Shown one piece after another: positions 1 through 15,329 of a stretch of 64,000 bases of DNA. Numbering within the stretch: position 1 is the stretch's first letter; every line of letters begins with the position of its first letter. A model generated the notes under the pieces. It did not search any database. It saw only the letters and a list, made by a program, of their open reading frames with translations, and had not been told where the DNA came from. Source of the stretch: Lamellibrachia columna (taxonomy: Eukaryota > Annelida > Polychaeta > Sabellida > Siboglinidae). The stretch spans positions 32,604,277-32,668,276 of the forward strand of contig OY759261.1 of NCBI GenBank assembly GCA_963662155.1, written 5' to 3'. The position numbers and the translations under genes were made by a program.

Positions 1-1536
1 TCCCATAGCAACAATGGCGTGGACATTCCGTGGAGTCTGCCTGCTGCTGGCGCTGACCGCCGCTAGTAAGTATAGATAATTTTCAACTGCAATTACAAGT
101 GCATCGAAGTTGTCTATGCACAAAAGGAGAACATTAAGAATATTATTTATATTTCTTAAATGCACTCACTACATTAAAAGAAAATGCAATGTTGTGACTA
201 TTTCTCACCAAATTAATATGCCGATAATTATACAGATGCTTTGTTTTATTGCAGCGAATATATGAACACATGATATTTATTATATTAGTTACCACGAAAT
301 GACAACTGCACATATTATATAACTACCACGAAATGAAACATGCACAATATGAAACATGGAGTTACAAAATCCAGTTAAGTATATATAATAAGTTATAATA
401 AAATGCTGAATCACTTCTTCCTGAACCTAATGTAATCTTATTATTTACTACATCACACATTAATAGAACAGAACACATACGTCGTGCATTGCTACTATTT
501 ATTTAATTGGCGTTGCGATTTGTTGCAGATGCGATGCATTGTAAGCCGCAACCCTTATTCCCGTGGATTCCGGACCCTGCTGGAATAGATGTCGGCGACC
601 CATGGAACACCTACCCTTCTCCTGAGAGAGAATGTTGTGTCGAAGGAGCAAGTGGCACGTTTGACGCCCAAGGTATACCGTCCTTCGATTCTTCCCTGGC
701 CAGTTGGGATGACACATCAAATACATATCATTGTCCCCTGATTATATTTATGATGACTAGTCGTCATCTCGCTCTTGCTTCGGTCTTTCCCACGATATGT
801 TCCCCACACGTACAATTGTTTCCATATATATATAATTCGAAGCGGGGAAGTATCTGCTATTGTAACCACATTTTAGTTCAAATGCCACTGGAAGCTTCCG
901 AAAATGGTATATTTAAACAATCATAACTACAATCTGTGAACGATAGTACAGTTTAGTAAAGTACGTGAGCATGATATAAGACATTGTTGATGCGCCTGAA
1001 TTTGATCGTAACGATAATGTCCCTTATTCTCTGACGTAACTCTCAGTTTCATTTAGGCTCACCTGCATCCCAATATCTTCCCTTAGGGAATTCTTCATCC
1101 ATCTCGTTAATTAATTAATTAATTATGTGACGTAAACATTTCTGCAATGCAGCTAAATGTCATATCTGCTACGAGAGGACAAAGAGCACACCCGGCTTCG
1201 CGGCAGACCCTAACAACTGCCAGAACTTCTACATGTGTGAGCCGGACGGTGAGGACGGCTGGAATGTCTTCAACATGACATGTCCAATTTGCGAGTTCTG
1301 GAACCAGGATTTGCTGACGTGTGTCCAAGTGTTCAATGATCCTTATTATTGTGGAATGCAGACTCACGTGACATACCCCATCAGCAGAAATACATTCGGT
1401 ACGTTTTTATTTTGAAAAATGCGTAGCAATAATACTGAGTACCGTTATAAGTAGTGGGAATAGTAGCAGCAGTAGCAGTAACGATAACAGTAGCAACAAC
1501 TGCGGCGGCGGTGTGCGTATGTGTGTGAGAGAGATA

Positions 1537-1731
<195 letters not shown>

Positions 1732-3422
1732 TTAGCATAATACAGCTTGTTGAAGTATTTCTTCGCACAAAATAAACACATGTTACTCAATTATATAAAA
1801 TATTCGAAAAAGGAATATCATATAGATACACAGGATCTGTAAAAAAAAATATCATTCTGATTGCTAAGACGTGCTACGATTTTCGCTCGTTTCCGGCTAA
1901 CAGTGGATTTCCTTTTCCTTCATCAGATGAAGAAGCCCTGATGTTCTGCATCGACTTCGAAGACGCCGACTTGGTTTCGGACTCCGTGGGTGTGTACCGC
2001 CCATGGATACTCAACGACGGCGTGACCACCGTCGATAACTCGATGGGAGTCACCTGTCCACAAGGCCAGAGGTGCGGCTTCTTCAACGAAAGCGTTCTAG
2101 AAGTAGCGTTTTTCTCCAACAACTACGCACAATGGCCTTCACTGAGGATCACACTGGACTACATGATGATTGCATCGACATCGATAGATCAGGGCATCAT
2201 CAGCAACGACTGTTTCAACGGAGCCGACTACGCCGCTGGCAACTCTCTCTACTGTTCGGCCGACAGCGACACTTTCAACGGTGGACTCAGGGGAACGGGC
2301 GTCATCGGTGATGTTGATTTATCGGCTGTGAGTATGTCAAAATGGAATGTTTCACTTTTAGTGAACACACACACACACACACACACACACTCATTCTTGA
2401 TTGCAGCAGTTGTTCTTTGTTTTCTTTACGTCTTGGTGTATTTACTTAAACGTGGACGTGTGTAATGTCATGAATATAACAAGTGTATTATCAGTTTAAA
2501 TGCATGCTACATACCGTTTCAGATATAGATGTGTCGTTCCCAACTAATCTCAATATTATAATGAATAGGCTTAACTTATATAATACGCAGTCGTAATGTA
2601 GTTTCAGCTATAAGTTTAAAGCAGTGGACTTGCCAATTAAGCGCTAGTGTGACGAAGAGTGGCTGACAGTAGGAGGTTGTTCCTAAATATAGGTGGGGAG
2701 AACATAGGTGCGGCATGCCGGATTGGTGTGAGGTGGAGTCTCACACGTTGCTGGTAGATGGGAGGTTGGATCCAAAGAGGTTGAACACTTATACGATTAG
2801 TGTATTAATTGGTATTAACACCAGCAGTGGTGTCGGCTCTTTCTTAAACGACTTCAGTGACAATATTTGTGTGTTCACTGTCCTGCTAAGTTATGACTGT
2901 TCTAGATTATATTGCACGTAAAACTCAAACTTGACTTCTTTGAGAAAACGTTTACAAACTGATAAGTAGCGTATTCCCTAATAGAGACCATTATAATCGT
3001 ATTTACGTATGCGCATTTCGGCGCGAAAATTAACATGACCAGCAAATCCTCAATAAGATACCGAAATAGCAACACGTCGAGCGAAAAACTTATAGCTGAA
3101 ATATATATACTACTACCTTATGAACAATAGAATAAATATAGAAAATCTCTTTACGATTTTAGCCATCCCAAGGACTGAACTCATGGGGGCTGTGGAAATG
3201 AACTGGGTCAATGGAAACCTCGTTTTGAGTACCGCTGCGCCGGACCATCACCATTCGATGGTAAGCAACCTCTTAACTTTATCGCTCACATAGTTTTGTT
3301 CAATCATATATAATCTTATTTTCTTGTTGCAAGGCGCGAGTAATATATTTAACGGAGGTATTCGTATCACATTTTATGGATCCTACAAACAAGAACTATT
3401 TGAAATTAGTCCCACTTGCGGA

Positions 3423-3722
<300 letters not shown>

Positions 3723-4310
3723 TTACGACACCATGCGTTATGTAAATTTAAATTAAGCACTTATGGTTGTTTAATGTGAATAACACATGTGCACCATTCA
3801 CCTATCAGGAACACACTGGAATTAGACGTCCATATTACCGAAGTGCTAGTTCCACTGTATTTGTTTCTATGGACAAACAACATTTATGTGTTGCTGCCGA
3901 ATTTATATATTATTATAAATAATATTGACAACCTGTTTTTTCACACAATATAAGACACTGTCACTTCCCTTGTGGAATTAAAATAGAAAGTACTAATGCA
4001 TCTGTATTAACGGTATTTATATACATTCATTCATTACACAAGTAATTGTCCAGCGAAATGATATCAATATGCACGTTTATCGGCACCGTAAAGTTCCTTT
4101 ACGTATGCGTTGTCATGTGTCACGCAACTATTATAGTGTTCCTAAACAGCTGGTATATGTGTATATAGGTCTCATCCGCGAGAGTCACTGCCCCTTTGAT
4201 GATTGGCGCCTTCATCAAGGAACGAATTCCCAGCTACTTCAAGGTCTACATGGACAACGTAAGTTCGACATATTCTTCTCCACGTAACTTATATATAATA
4301 TGTGTGTATG

Positions 4311-4312
<2 letters not shown>

Positions 4313-4373
<61 letters not shown>

Positions 4374-4480
4374 GGAGAGGGAGAGGGAAATATATAGATA
4401 GTGAGTGATGTTGAGGGAGGAAGGGTGGGAAGGAGGGAAGGAGAGAGGGAAGGAGGGAGGGGGGGAAGGAGGTGATGATG
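4313..4480 (+). repeat. (TA)n(GA)n(GGA)n compound array, last intron of copy A
   Basis: TA, then GA, then GGA-rich purine tract. The equivalent is at 23064-23220 in copy B. A GTA/GCA-rich stretch follows (to 4600). Confidence 0.9.
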
Positions 4481-4842
4481 ATTGGTGGTGTTGGTGGTGG
4501 TTAGTTGTTGTGGTAACGACAGTGGAAGTGATGGTTGTAAAGACAGTTGTAATATTAGTGACAGTGGTAGCGGTAGCATCGACAGTAGCAGCAGCCACAA
4601 CATCAGGAATAAATCCATGATATTGGTATTTGTTTCAGAACTGCTTCTACAAATGGTAGGAAGGCGATAGATCCTGACCGTGGATGACAATAATCGCCCT
4701 GACGACTATTTAGTAGATAGATACTCTGTTGTTCTTCTACCATTAGTGGTTATCTCAGTATTCAGTTCTGTGAAACAGCGTTTGTTTTAACATTCAATGT
4801 TGTTTTGTACAGCTGCACTGTAACTGTTACTTTCACTGAAAC

Positions 4843-4848
4843 AATAAA
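4843..4848 (+). terminator. Polyadenylation signal AATAAA of copy A
   Basis: A canonical AATAAA lies about 185 bp after the TAG of the last exon. The same signal sits at the matching place in copy B. Confidence 0.6.
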
Positions 4849-4908
4849 TTCCTCTCTGCAAATTAGTGTCAGATGTCAATCATTGCAATTTTGATTAAGT
4901 CGCTAATA

Positions 4909-4912
<4 letters not shown>

Positions 4913-5005
<93 letters not shown>

Positions 5006-5043
5006 GTGTGTGTGTGTGTGGGTGGGTGGGTGGGTGTGTGTGT
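4913..5043 (+). repeat. (TG)n array downstream of copy A
   Basis: TG units, with GGGT variants at the right end. In copy B only a short (TGCG)n(TG)n tract is found at 23666-23702. Confidence 0.95.
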
Positions 5044-5220
5044 TTTTGTGTGAACAAACAAACAAAAACATATAAACATGCATTGCAGAAAAACAAGTGA
5101 ATCCCAGCATGTAGCATCAACGAAGACAATGCATAAAAGTTGAATATTTGAATTACAAGATATGGTGTTATTATACATTTGATGTTTCTAGTAACGTATA
5201 TATATATATATATATATATA

Positions 5221-5618
5221 TGACTGTCCGTCAGCACACATTACACACATGTATGTGCTATACACCTAAAATTAACACAATGAAGCGGCAGCCATTGCAA
5301 TGATAACACATTTCGCTTAAGAAAGCGATCACCAGAATGAATAATTTGCTCACGAAATATTTAGCAGTTGATTGCACTATGCTCACTTTCCTGTGATGTT
5401 CTTTCCTTTTTTGATGTGTCATCTCATTTTATGTATATTATGATTGTCCCTTCGCCTACCCTTCAGGAAATATATGTAACACAATAGCCTGATCCTGATA
5501 ATAAATAATATGCATATTCCCACATCATGAAATCACAAATTCTTCTGATTCGGATGTTCAGGGGATTCAGGTTAACTTTTCTTAACATATAGCGTAACGT
5601 TTGTCTTGACGGTCAGAG

Positions 5619-5712
<94 letters not shown>

Positions 5713-6109
5713 TTGTATATGTATATGTGTATATATGTGTATATATATACATATAACTGACCGTCAAGAGAAACGTTATACTATAGTTTAAGAAAAGTTG
5801 AAAACTTGAATCCCCTGAACAATCCCCTGATTTATTATCAGGATCAGGCGTATTGTATTATATATATTTCCTGAAGAGAAGGCGAACGGACAATCAGAAT
5901 AGGCATAAAATGAGATGGCACATCAAAAAAGGAAAGAACATCAGAGGAAAGTGAGCATAGTGCAATAAACTATTTAGTGAGCAAATTATTCATATTGGTG
6001 ATCGCTTTGTTAAGCGCAGTGTGTTATCATTGCAATGGCTGCCGCTTCATTATGTTAATTGTAGGTTTATAGCACATACATGTGTGTCATGTCTGCTGAC
6101 GGGCAGTCA
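5221..6109. mobile_element. Foldback (long inverted repeat) element, unit 1
   Basis: The left arm 5221-5615 is the imperfect reverse complement of the right arm 5752-6109, with a (TA)n spacer at 5621-5709. The tips are TGACTGTCCGTCAGCACAC and its complement GCTGACGGGCAGTCA. No coding capacity is seen. Confidence 0.85.
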
Positions 6110-6393
6110 TCAAACAGTGTTATGCCGAAAAGTGGTTCCGCCTAGAGAATATTAAATGCACATAACCGTTAGTAATTCACTTTTATCATTCTAAGCAATT
6201 TCGGAACTCCTTTCAACGATTATTAAATCTTTTTTTTCATAGCGCAGTATCCATGCACGACCGAATAAACACAAGTAGCGATGACGTAGCACGCATGGCG
6301 AGTCCGGGATAGGGAAGGGAGCCAAAATCGGTGCGCTTGCAAAAGCTACTATTAAACCTGGTCATTTGTGACGTATCCTCTCCTGCGATATAG

Positions 6394-7068
6394 CGAAATG
6401 TCAACTACATTAAGAGAAGACAAAAGAGCAAACCCGTCTTTGCGGCTCACCCCAACCACTACCAGTTCTACATATGTGAGACGGACGGTCAGATAGGCTG
6501 GAACGCCTACAACATGATATTTCCCAACTACATGTTCTGAGACCAGGATATACTTACCTGCATCAGAATGTACGCTAATGCAGAAACGTATGCACAATAT
6601 ACTGTCGGTGGAGGTTTTACCTATGATGCACTAGGTAGCAGTAGTGGCAACAGCAGCAAATGCAGCAGCTGTAGCAGTAGCAATAGTTGTAGCAGTAGCA
6701 ATGGTGGTCGTTGGGCCAGCAGCAGACGGCATCCTTTCCTTTCACCAGACTAACAGACGGCATCCTTTCCTTTCACCAGACGAAATCGTCTGATCTTTTG
6801 CAGCGACTTCGAGGACGACGACTTGATTTCTTTCACAGCTCGTGCGTACCGACCGTCTTCAACGGCGGCGTTCTGCAAGTGCAGTTCTTCTCTAACAACA
6901 ACGCAAAATGGCCTTCGTTGAGGATCATGCTGTATTACTAGATGATTGATAATGACTGCGTCCCTGGTCCAGACTACGCCCCTGGAAATTTACTCTACTG
7001 TTCGGGGACAGCAATCATTTTAAAGCAGGAGCCTCAAGACCTTCCTGAAGGCTGTTGAGTTATCGGCT
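6394..7068 (+). pseudogene. Decayed CBM14-LamG pseudogene, unit 1
   Basis: A block at 6394-6590 aligns with the CBM14 exon (after ATATAG; GTGAGACGGACGGTCAG, ...CTGGAACGCCTACAACATG). A block at 6780-7068 aligns with the first LamG exon, between acceptor TTTCACCAG and donor GGCT/GTGAGT. The frame is broken many times: indels after the first Cys, TGA at 6538-6540 replacing the Trp of TFWDQ, TGA soon after the LamG exon start, and a large internal deletion. Between the blocks lies an AGC/CAG-rich stretch (6640-6715). No first exons or last exons are seen beside it. It has a near-identical partner at 29018-29699. Confidence 0.85.
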
Positions 7069-8409
7069 GTGAGTAGTACATAGTTGCATGCATTAAGTAT
7101 ACTGTAGAAACTGTATCCAATTCCAAAAAATCACCTTTACACAACTGATATCAGCATTACAAATTCGGCAGTATCTGATTCTAGTTATTGTGAAAAGCTC
7201 GCGGGCAATGAAGTGCGTGGGACGAGGCGTCATGTTTTTTTTCTTTTTTACCCCCGTTAAGAATTTTTTATTTATCAAGTATGTAATTGTTGTTCAAATA
7301 ATCAGACACACTACTACATTACTTAATGCATTAATTAAAGTAAATTGGAAACGTTGAAAACTCACGAAATTTCAACCTTGGTGAAATGTCCTAACATTTT
7401 CATGTGATCGGCGAGAGGGTGGAAGTCATGTCCATGATCTGCACTGACCCGCAAAGTACTTAACATTTTTAATATCCAGTACTTTTAGTCTTACCATATC
7501 TGACGACTAAAGTCAATTTGTTCGATATTTGAATAAAGGTACGCATTTTATATTAAACCGACTGCGGATTTTACTTAAACTATTCACACCCTACACATTA
7601 GGACATCAGCGAACATAATTCATGATAGGCTAAATCAGTTGAGGTTGGATTAAGTAATTAACAACAAAAGTGAAATACAAGCAGGAAATGTTATTTAATA
7701 AAACCAACACGTCCATCGATAAAATGTAGTTACAATAATTAGACATATAATATACGATCGAGTTTCTTGATAGCTGATGCCTTGCTAAATCGATCGGTGC
7801 GTTGTCCGATAACGGAAATCCGATTAATTGAACTGGAGTCGTAGCCGTCGTTGTGTATTTGGGGGGGGGGCATTTGGTCCGTGGCCCCTCGTTGGCTTAT
7901 TTATTTGATTGTATTCATATATAACTTGTTACGCCACTACATGGTAGAACGACCAATCATGCCATCCTTAGAATCCCCATTAGCGAGATTCTAAAAACGC
8001 CACTGCACGAGACAAAAGTAAAGTTCAGAAAAAAAAGTTTCGTCTGTAAGTTCGCTAGTTCCGTAACTTACAAGTATTGACGTCAGGTGAATGTGTCGGT
8101 CACATGTACTCCACAAATTAGTAAATACTGATAGAATGGCTTCCATTATTGAATACGCTATTTATTAGTTTTTATATTTTCTTTTAAAAAAGTGTACTGT
8201 AGTTGTACGTTGAAGAACGAGTCGACGGATCCGCTGGTGGAAATTCTCTCTGCCATGGCATGGTTGATTAAACCATACGAAATGTGTTACACATCGCCTA
8301 AAAATTACCGATTCTACGGTTAAATTAAACTATGCGAGTACATTCGTTAACACTTCGCTAGATGGCGGCACCGCACGACACAACGTTCTGCTTACCTCAA
8401 ACTACTTAC
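7069..8409. other. Non-coding stretch, unit 1
   Basis: Duplicated at 29700-31101. Contains a G10 run at 7861-7870 and a single arm of the later palindrome. No gene seen. Confidence 0.6.
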
Positions 8410-8783
8410 CAGTGGCGCCACATAGTGAATGTAATGCAAGTCACTCATGATTTCACCGTTGCCACAACTTACATTTGAGGTGTAGATTCTGCGCATCTTT
8501 ATTAACTATGGTAAATTCCTAAATGTTGAAAAGAAATATCTCAGTTTCAAGTGCATATAATTGTGGATAGTGTTTGCATGGAAAATTTTTACAGGAACCA
8601 AACAGCGATCGTTTTTGTTTGAAACTATGTCATGTCACAGTTGCAATGGCGAAAATCATGTAGCAAGTCGAACATAGCAATCGCATTGCCAACCAGCCAA
8701 TGCGATTGCCAACCAACCCGCACTGTCGAATTTAACTTTATAATAAAGTTGTTTCAGTGGTAATAAGCTCAGTGGCGCCATTG
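8410..8783 (+). mobile_element. hAT-like MITE, unit 1 copy 1
   Basis: Bounded by CAGTGGCGCCAC at the left and TCAGTGGCGCCATTG at the right. It shares internal blocks with 10504-10846 (ACAACTTACATTTGA, GTGGATAGTGTTTGC). CAGTG ends suggest hAT. I see no clear 8-bp target duplication. Confidence 0.6.
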
Positions 8784-8934
8784 TCGGGGGGGGGGGTTGT
8801 GCATACCTCTGCCATTCGTAATTGGAGAGTAACATAACATACTTAGAATAAATTATCTTCACAATACACTTAATTGCATTACCCCGGGGTTTAATAATCC
8901 ATATAATTTGAACTGTGGACAAAACATTGGATGC

Positions 8935-9154
8935 AAACAGTGAATATATGTGTTAACTTGAACAATTGACATCTACTTTGTTTCTGAACGGCTCCTCTTT
9001 GCTCCAATAATGTTAGCTTTATTTGAAACTATGGTATGATACGCTGTGTTGCAACAAATTAAATTATTGTCAACCATATTGGCGTTGCCTAGCAGTCCAA
9101 TCGTACATAACGATTAAAATTTATGCAGTGGTGATATGATGAGTGGCGCCACTG
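8935..9154 (+). mobile_element. hAT-like MITE, truncated copy, unit 1
   Basis: Only the right part is present, ending TGAGTGGCGCCACTG. The internal TTTGAAACTATG block matches 8410-8783. The left border is not clear. Confidence 0.45.
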
Positions 9155-9327
9155 TTAAGAAGCGTGAGGCTGTTTGTAAGTAATGGCCTCTGGCATATTA
9201 TATCAACTACGGACTTGTTTGCTTAGCAGCATGATCAGTGGACATACACCCAAGAAAAGAGTAGGTGACCGTAGGCTTTCTGACCAAACCATAAATCTGA
9301 TCACCTACAGCGTCGAAACTACTCCTC

Positions 9328-9328
<1 letters not shown>

Positions 9329-9399
<71 letters not shown>

Positions 9400-9873
9400 T
9401 ATTAAAACGCTTCTTTGCATATACAACCAAACTAAATTTCAATTATGACAGTCATCTACGAACTACCAAATTATCCCTTCCTGATGACGAGTAGTTAGCT
9501 AGTAATGTGAATGGTTGTGAAGTGGTATGTTGACGTTGTGTGGACGGCTAGAAGCAAGCCGAAATGACATCAACGTCTACATCATAACACACCGGCTCAA
9601 TTCCATTTTCCGCATTGTAAGCCACCAGATTGTATGTGCAATGGTTTGTGCAATGATAACATGGAATTGACAACTACATCAATAACGATATCATCGCATC
9701 TAACCTGCATGTTTTATGATCAGTACACAGACAATTTACAATGTATTTGTAAACGTTCACCCTGTGCTTGCATGCGTGCGTGCGTGCGTGCGTGCGTGAG
9801 TGCGTGAGTGCGTGCGGCGTGCGTGCGAACGTGCGAGTGGTCGGGTGGGTGCGTCTGTGTGTGTGTGTGTGTT
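9329..9873 (+). repeat. (TA)n array (9329-9400) and (TGCG)n array (9767-9873)
   Basis: Two arrays flank repeat Y. Equivalents in unit 2 are 32118-32208 and 32579-32735. Confidence 0.9.
9505..9765 (+). repeat. Dispersed repeat Y, unit 1
   Basis: Shares GTGGACGGCTAGAAGCA, the CGTCTACATC region and TCTAACCTGCATG with 32325-32575 and 44221-44462. Each copy runs into a different microsatellite at its right end. Confidence 0.6.
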
Positions 9874-10307
9874 TGTTTGTTTTCAGCTACAATCCATTTA
9901 CTTCAATTACTGTATGCACCTTTGCCAAGTATTCCTTTATACAACTCATGTAGAATTATTTGGTTTGTTATCTTGGCAATCCTAAAAGCGGACTTTAGAT
10001 TCCTGTCCGTTGAATAATGCGGGTTATCACGCAAATTCCTTTATCCATACATCGACAACCGCGCTTTAATTCGCACAGTCCGCGCTTGCTACAAGTGTCA
10101 ATCAATCACTCAATAACACAACATTCCAGAGTGGATATGTTATTGCAATAATGAGAAAGTGACAGTAAACAACACAGATCACCATCGGATGATATTTTAT
10201 AACAAAAGCGAAGGAGAATATCAATGCTCCTCATAGAAACAAAATGGACTATCCAGAGAATAACAGTCAGACGGTGTAGTCTTCTCAGGTTCGGTTGGTC
10301 CGACGTC

Positions 10308-10328
10308 CTACCATTTGTAGAAGCAGAT
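10308..10328 (-). pseudogene. Minus-strand last microexon remnant, unit 1
   Basis: On the minus strand TTTCAG is followed by ATCTGCTTCTACAAATGGTAG, the same seven codons (ICFYKW-stop) as copy B. Probably the 3' end of the same lost gene as 14632-14812, with exons 5-6 gone and a CR1 fragment in between. Confidence 0.7.
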
Positions 10329-10503
10329 CTGAAAGCAATACACTATTAATTTATAACAACATCATAATAACAACTCAATCTATAACAACTTATATTGCTG
10401 CTGCTGTGCGTGCGTGTGTATGTGCGTGTGTGTGTGCGCGGTTGAATTGTGTCTCAACAGATGAATGTGTGAGTTATTTGTCTGTTTCAGTCAAACTCCC
10501 CAC

Positions 10504-10846
10504 CAGTGTCGCCACTCACCATTTCACAACTGACACAACTTACATTTGATGTGCACATTCTGCACATCTTCATTTCATCTGATAAAATCCTATATATTGT
10601 CAAGATAACTCAGCTTCATTTGCTTGTATCTGTGGATAGTATTTGTTTAGAAATTGCGTCTAGAAACACAATCATTTTCGCTTATAGTGCGCAACTATTT
10701 GACGTTACTCTTGTACACAGTCGCAACGGTGCAACACGTCGTAACTAACAATGACGTTGACAGCCAACTATTCCTTTATACTACAACTCAACTTTCTATT
10801 ATATAATCAAGCTTTGGCATTGGTGATGTGCTGAGTGGCGCCTTTG
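10504..10846 (+). mobile_element. hAT-like MITE, unit 1 copy 2
   Basis: CAGTGTCGCCACTCA at the left and TGAGTGGCGCCTTTG at the right form a 15-bp terminal inverted repeat. It is 343 bp with no coding capacity. Confidence 0.6.
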
Positions 10847-11799
10847 TTGGGAAGTGTTGGTGTCAATATCACAGTTAATGTTGAAAATGGCCCTACTTCT
10901 TGTGTTCTGTCCAGGACAGCAACATTCCTTGTTTCAGGTGGGATAATAAATTATTAATTATGGACATTGTTATTACCTAATCAGAGTCACACATTTTCCA
11001 TTTTGAGTTAGAGCCATTTTTGTTTTCGTTTTACTCAATGTCTGTCCATTGTCCAACAGAAGAACAAAAAATCGACGACCGATATCGGACTTCATGGATA
11101 AATAGCAACAACATTCCTATGCGTAAAGTGCATTATTGTGTAGAGAAACCGCCAAGCTACTACACGGGGCATTCTATATGTGCAACATTATATAAGATTT
11201 ATCTGGCGCAGGAGAATATATGTGGGATTGGACCCTTATCTATGGAAATGTGACGCATATATGACCTATATATGACCTATGGAATTGATAGTTATCTTTG
11301 CGTTGTTCTGCCATATTTTTTCACATAATCTGCTTTACTAATATGGCCACCTGATGGCAGCACTATCTCATTTGTGTAGTGTGGACTCAGCTCGTATAAC
11401 ATGTGTGGATTTCATATCTAGTTTTGCTGATAAGTATAATATGTGTTATACGTTCGTATTCGAATATTGCGTAATTTATTAGCTTATAACTTCATATGAA
11501 AAATTGTGTGAGAATAGTTATTGTCGAATTTCCTTTCTTCAAAATGCGATATGCTTATATTCTTAAGCGACAACTTATAAAAACGGTCTGATTCACATCG
11601 GATGGTGTTAAGTATTCAATATGTATGTTACGTACATTGTCCATGAAGTCATGGAAGTAGCTTTTGTTTCAAAATAAAGGCACATATCATCAAAGGGCAG
11701 TGGTTCTTGCGAATGGGGCATACGAAAAATATATGTACCAATTAATATGTACAAAAGAGTAGACATCGCTATATAACACCAATGCACTATTTGAATAGC

Positions 11800-14631
<2,832 letters not shown>

Positions 14632-14812
14632 CGCTGATCCATTAACATCGTCGATTAGGGGGTTCGATGTCTTGAGTCCGGCCTTGAAGTCGTTGTCGTT
14701 AGCTGAACAGTAAATAGAGTTACCAGGGGCGAAGGGAACGGTGGCCTCTGGGAAGCAGTCGTTGCTGATGATACCTTGGTCAATTACATTAATGACGTCG
14801 TATGTTGATGGC
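14632..14812 (-). pseudogene. Minus-strand remnant of a LamG exon, unit 1
   Basis: On the minus strand about 58 codons stay open ([20 protein letters not shown], then [17 protein letters not shown]) and end in GGATCAGCG/GTGAGT, a good splice donor. It matches the 3' half of exon 4 of copies A-C. The 5' half is absent; sequence above 14812 belongs to a dispersed repeat. It is closer to gene C than to B at PEATVP. Confidence 0.8.
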
Positions 14813-14814
14813 AC

Positions 14815-15010
14815 GTGCTATCACGTGCCTATATCCATACGCCATTAACAAGAATACTTCAAATAAAACTCTAATGTCCACGAAACTCCAGGTTTTATGT
14901 AGCAATCAAGCGATAATCATTGATTAAGTACTGGCGTGTTTGGCCACATCGTATTGCTTGGACGATTTAACTTTAGTGCCCATATGGTTGGAAACTATAT
15001 TATGTATCTA
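14815..15010 (+). repeat. Dispersed repeat Z, unit 1
   Basis: TGGCGTGTTTGGCCACATCG and the CCAGGTTTTATGTAGCAATC region recur at 41275-41445 and, diverged, at 53890-54075. It is followed by a (TCTG)n(TATG)n array. Confidence 0.6.
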
Positions 15011-15039
15011 TCTTTGTCTCTATATGGATGTTTGTATGT

Positions 15040-15074
15040 TTGTCTGTCTCTCTGCCTGTCTGTCTGTCTGTCTG

Positions 15075-15106
<32 letters not shown>

Positions 15107-15116
15107 TGTATGTATG

Positions 15117-15147
<31 letters not shown>

Positions 15148-15268
15148 GTATGTATGTATTTATGTATGTATGTATGCATGTATGTCTGCCTGTCTCCCCT
15201 CTCTCTCTCTCACTTTGTTAGCAAATACGCGATAACACTTTTTGTCCATTTGTTATCTTACACATACC

Positions 15269-15326
<58 letters not shown>
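15040..15326 (+). repeat. (TCTG)n(TATG)n array and (TA)n array, unit 1
   Basis: Tetranucleotide array at 15040-15185 and TA array at 15270-15326. In unit 2 these are separated by an extra 4.9 kb (arrays at 41480-41955 and 46975-47054). Confidence 0.9.
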
Positions 15327-15329
<3 letters not shown>

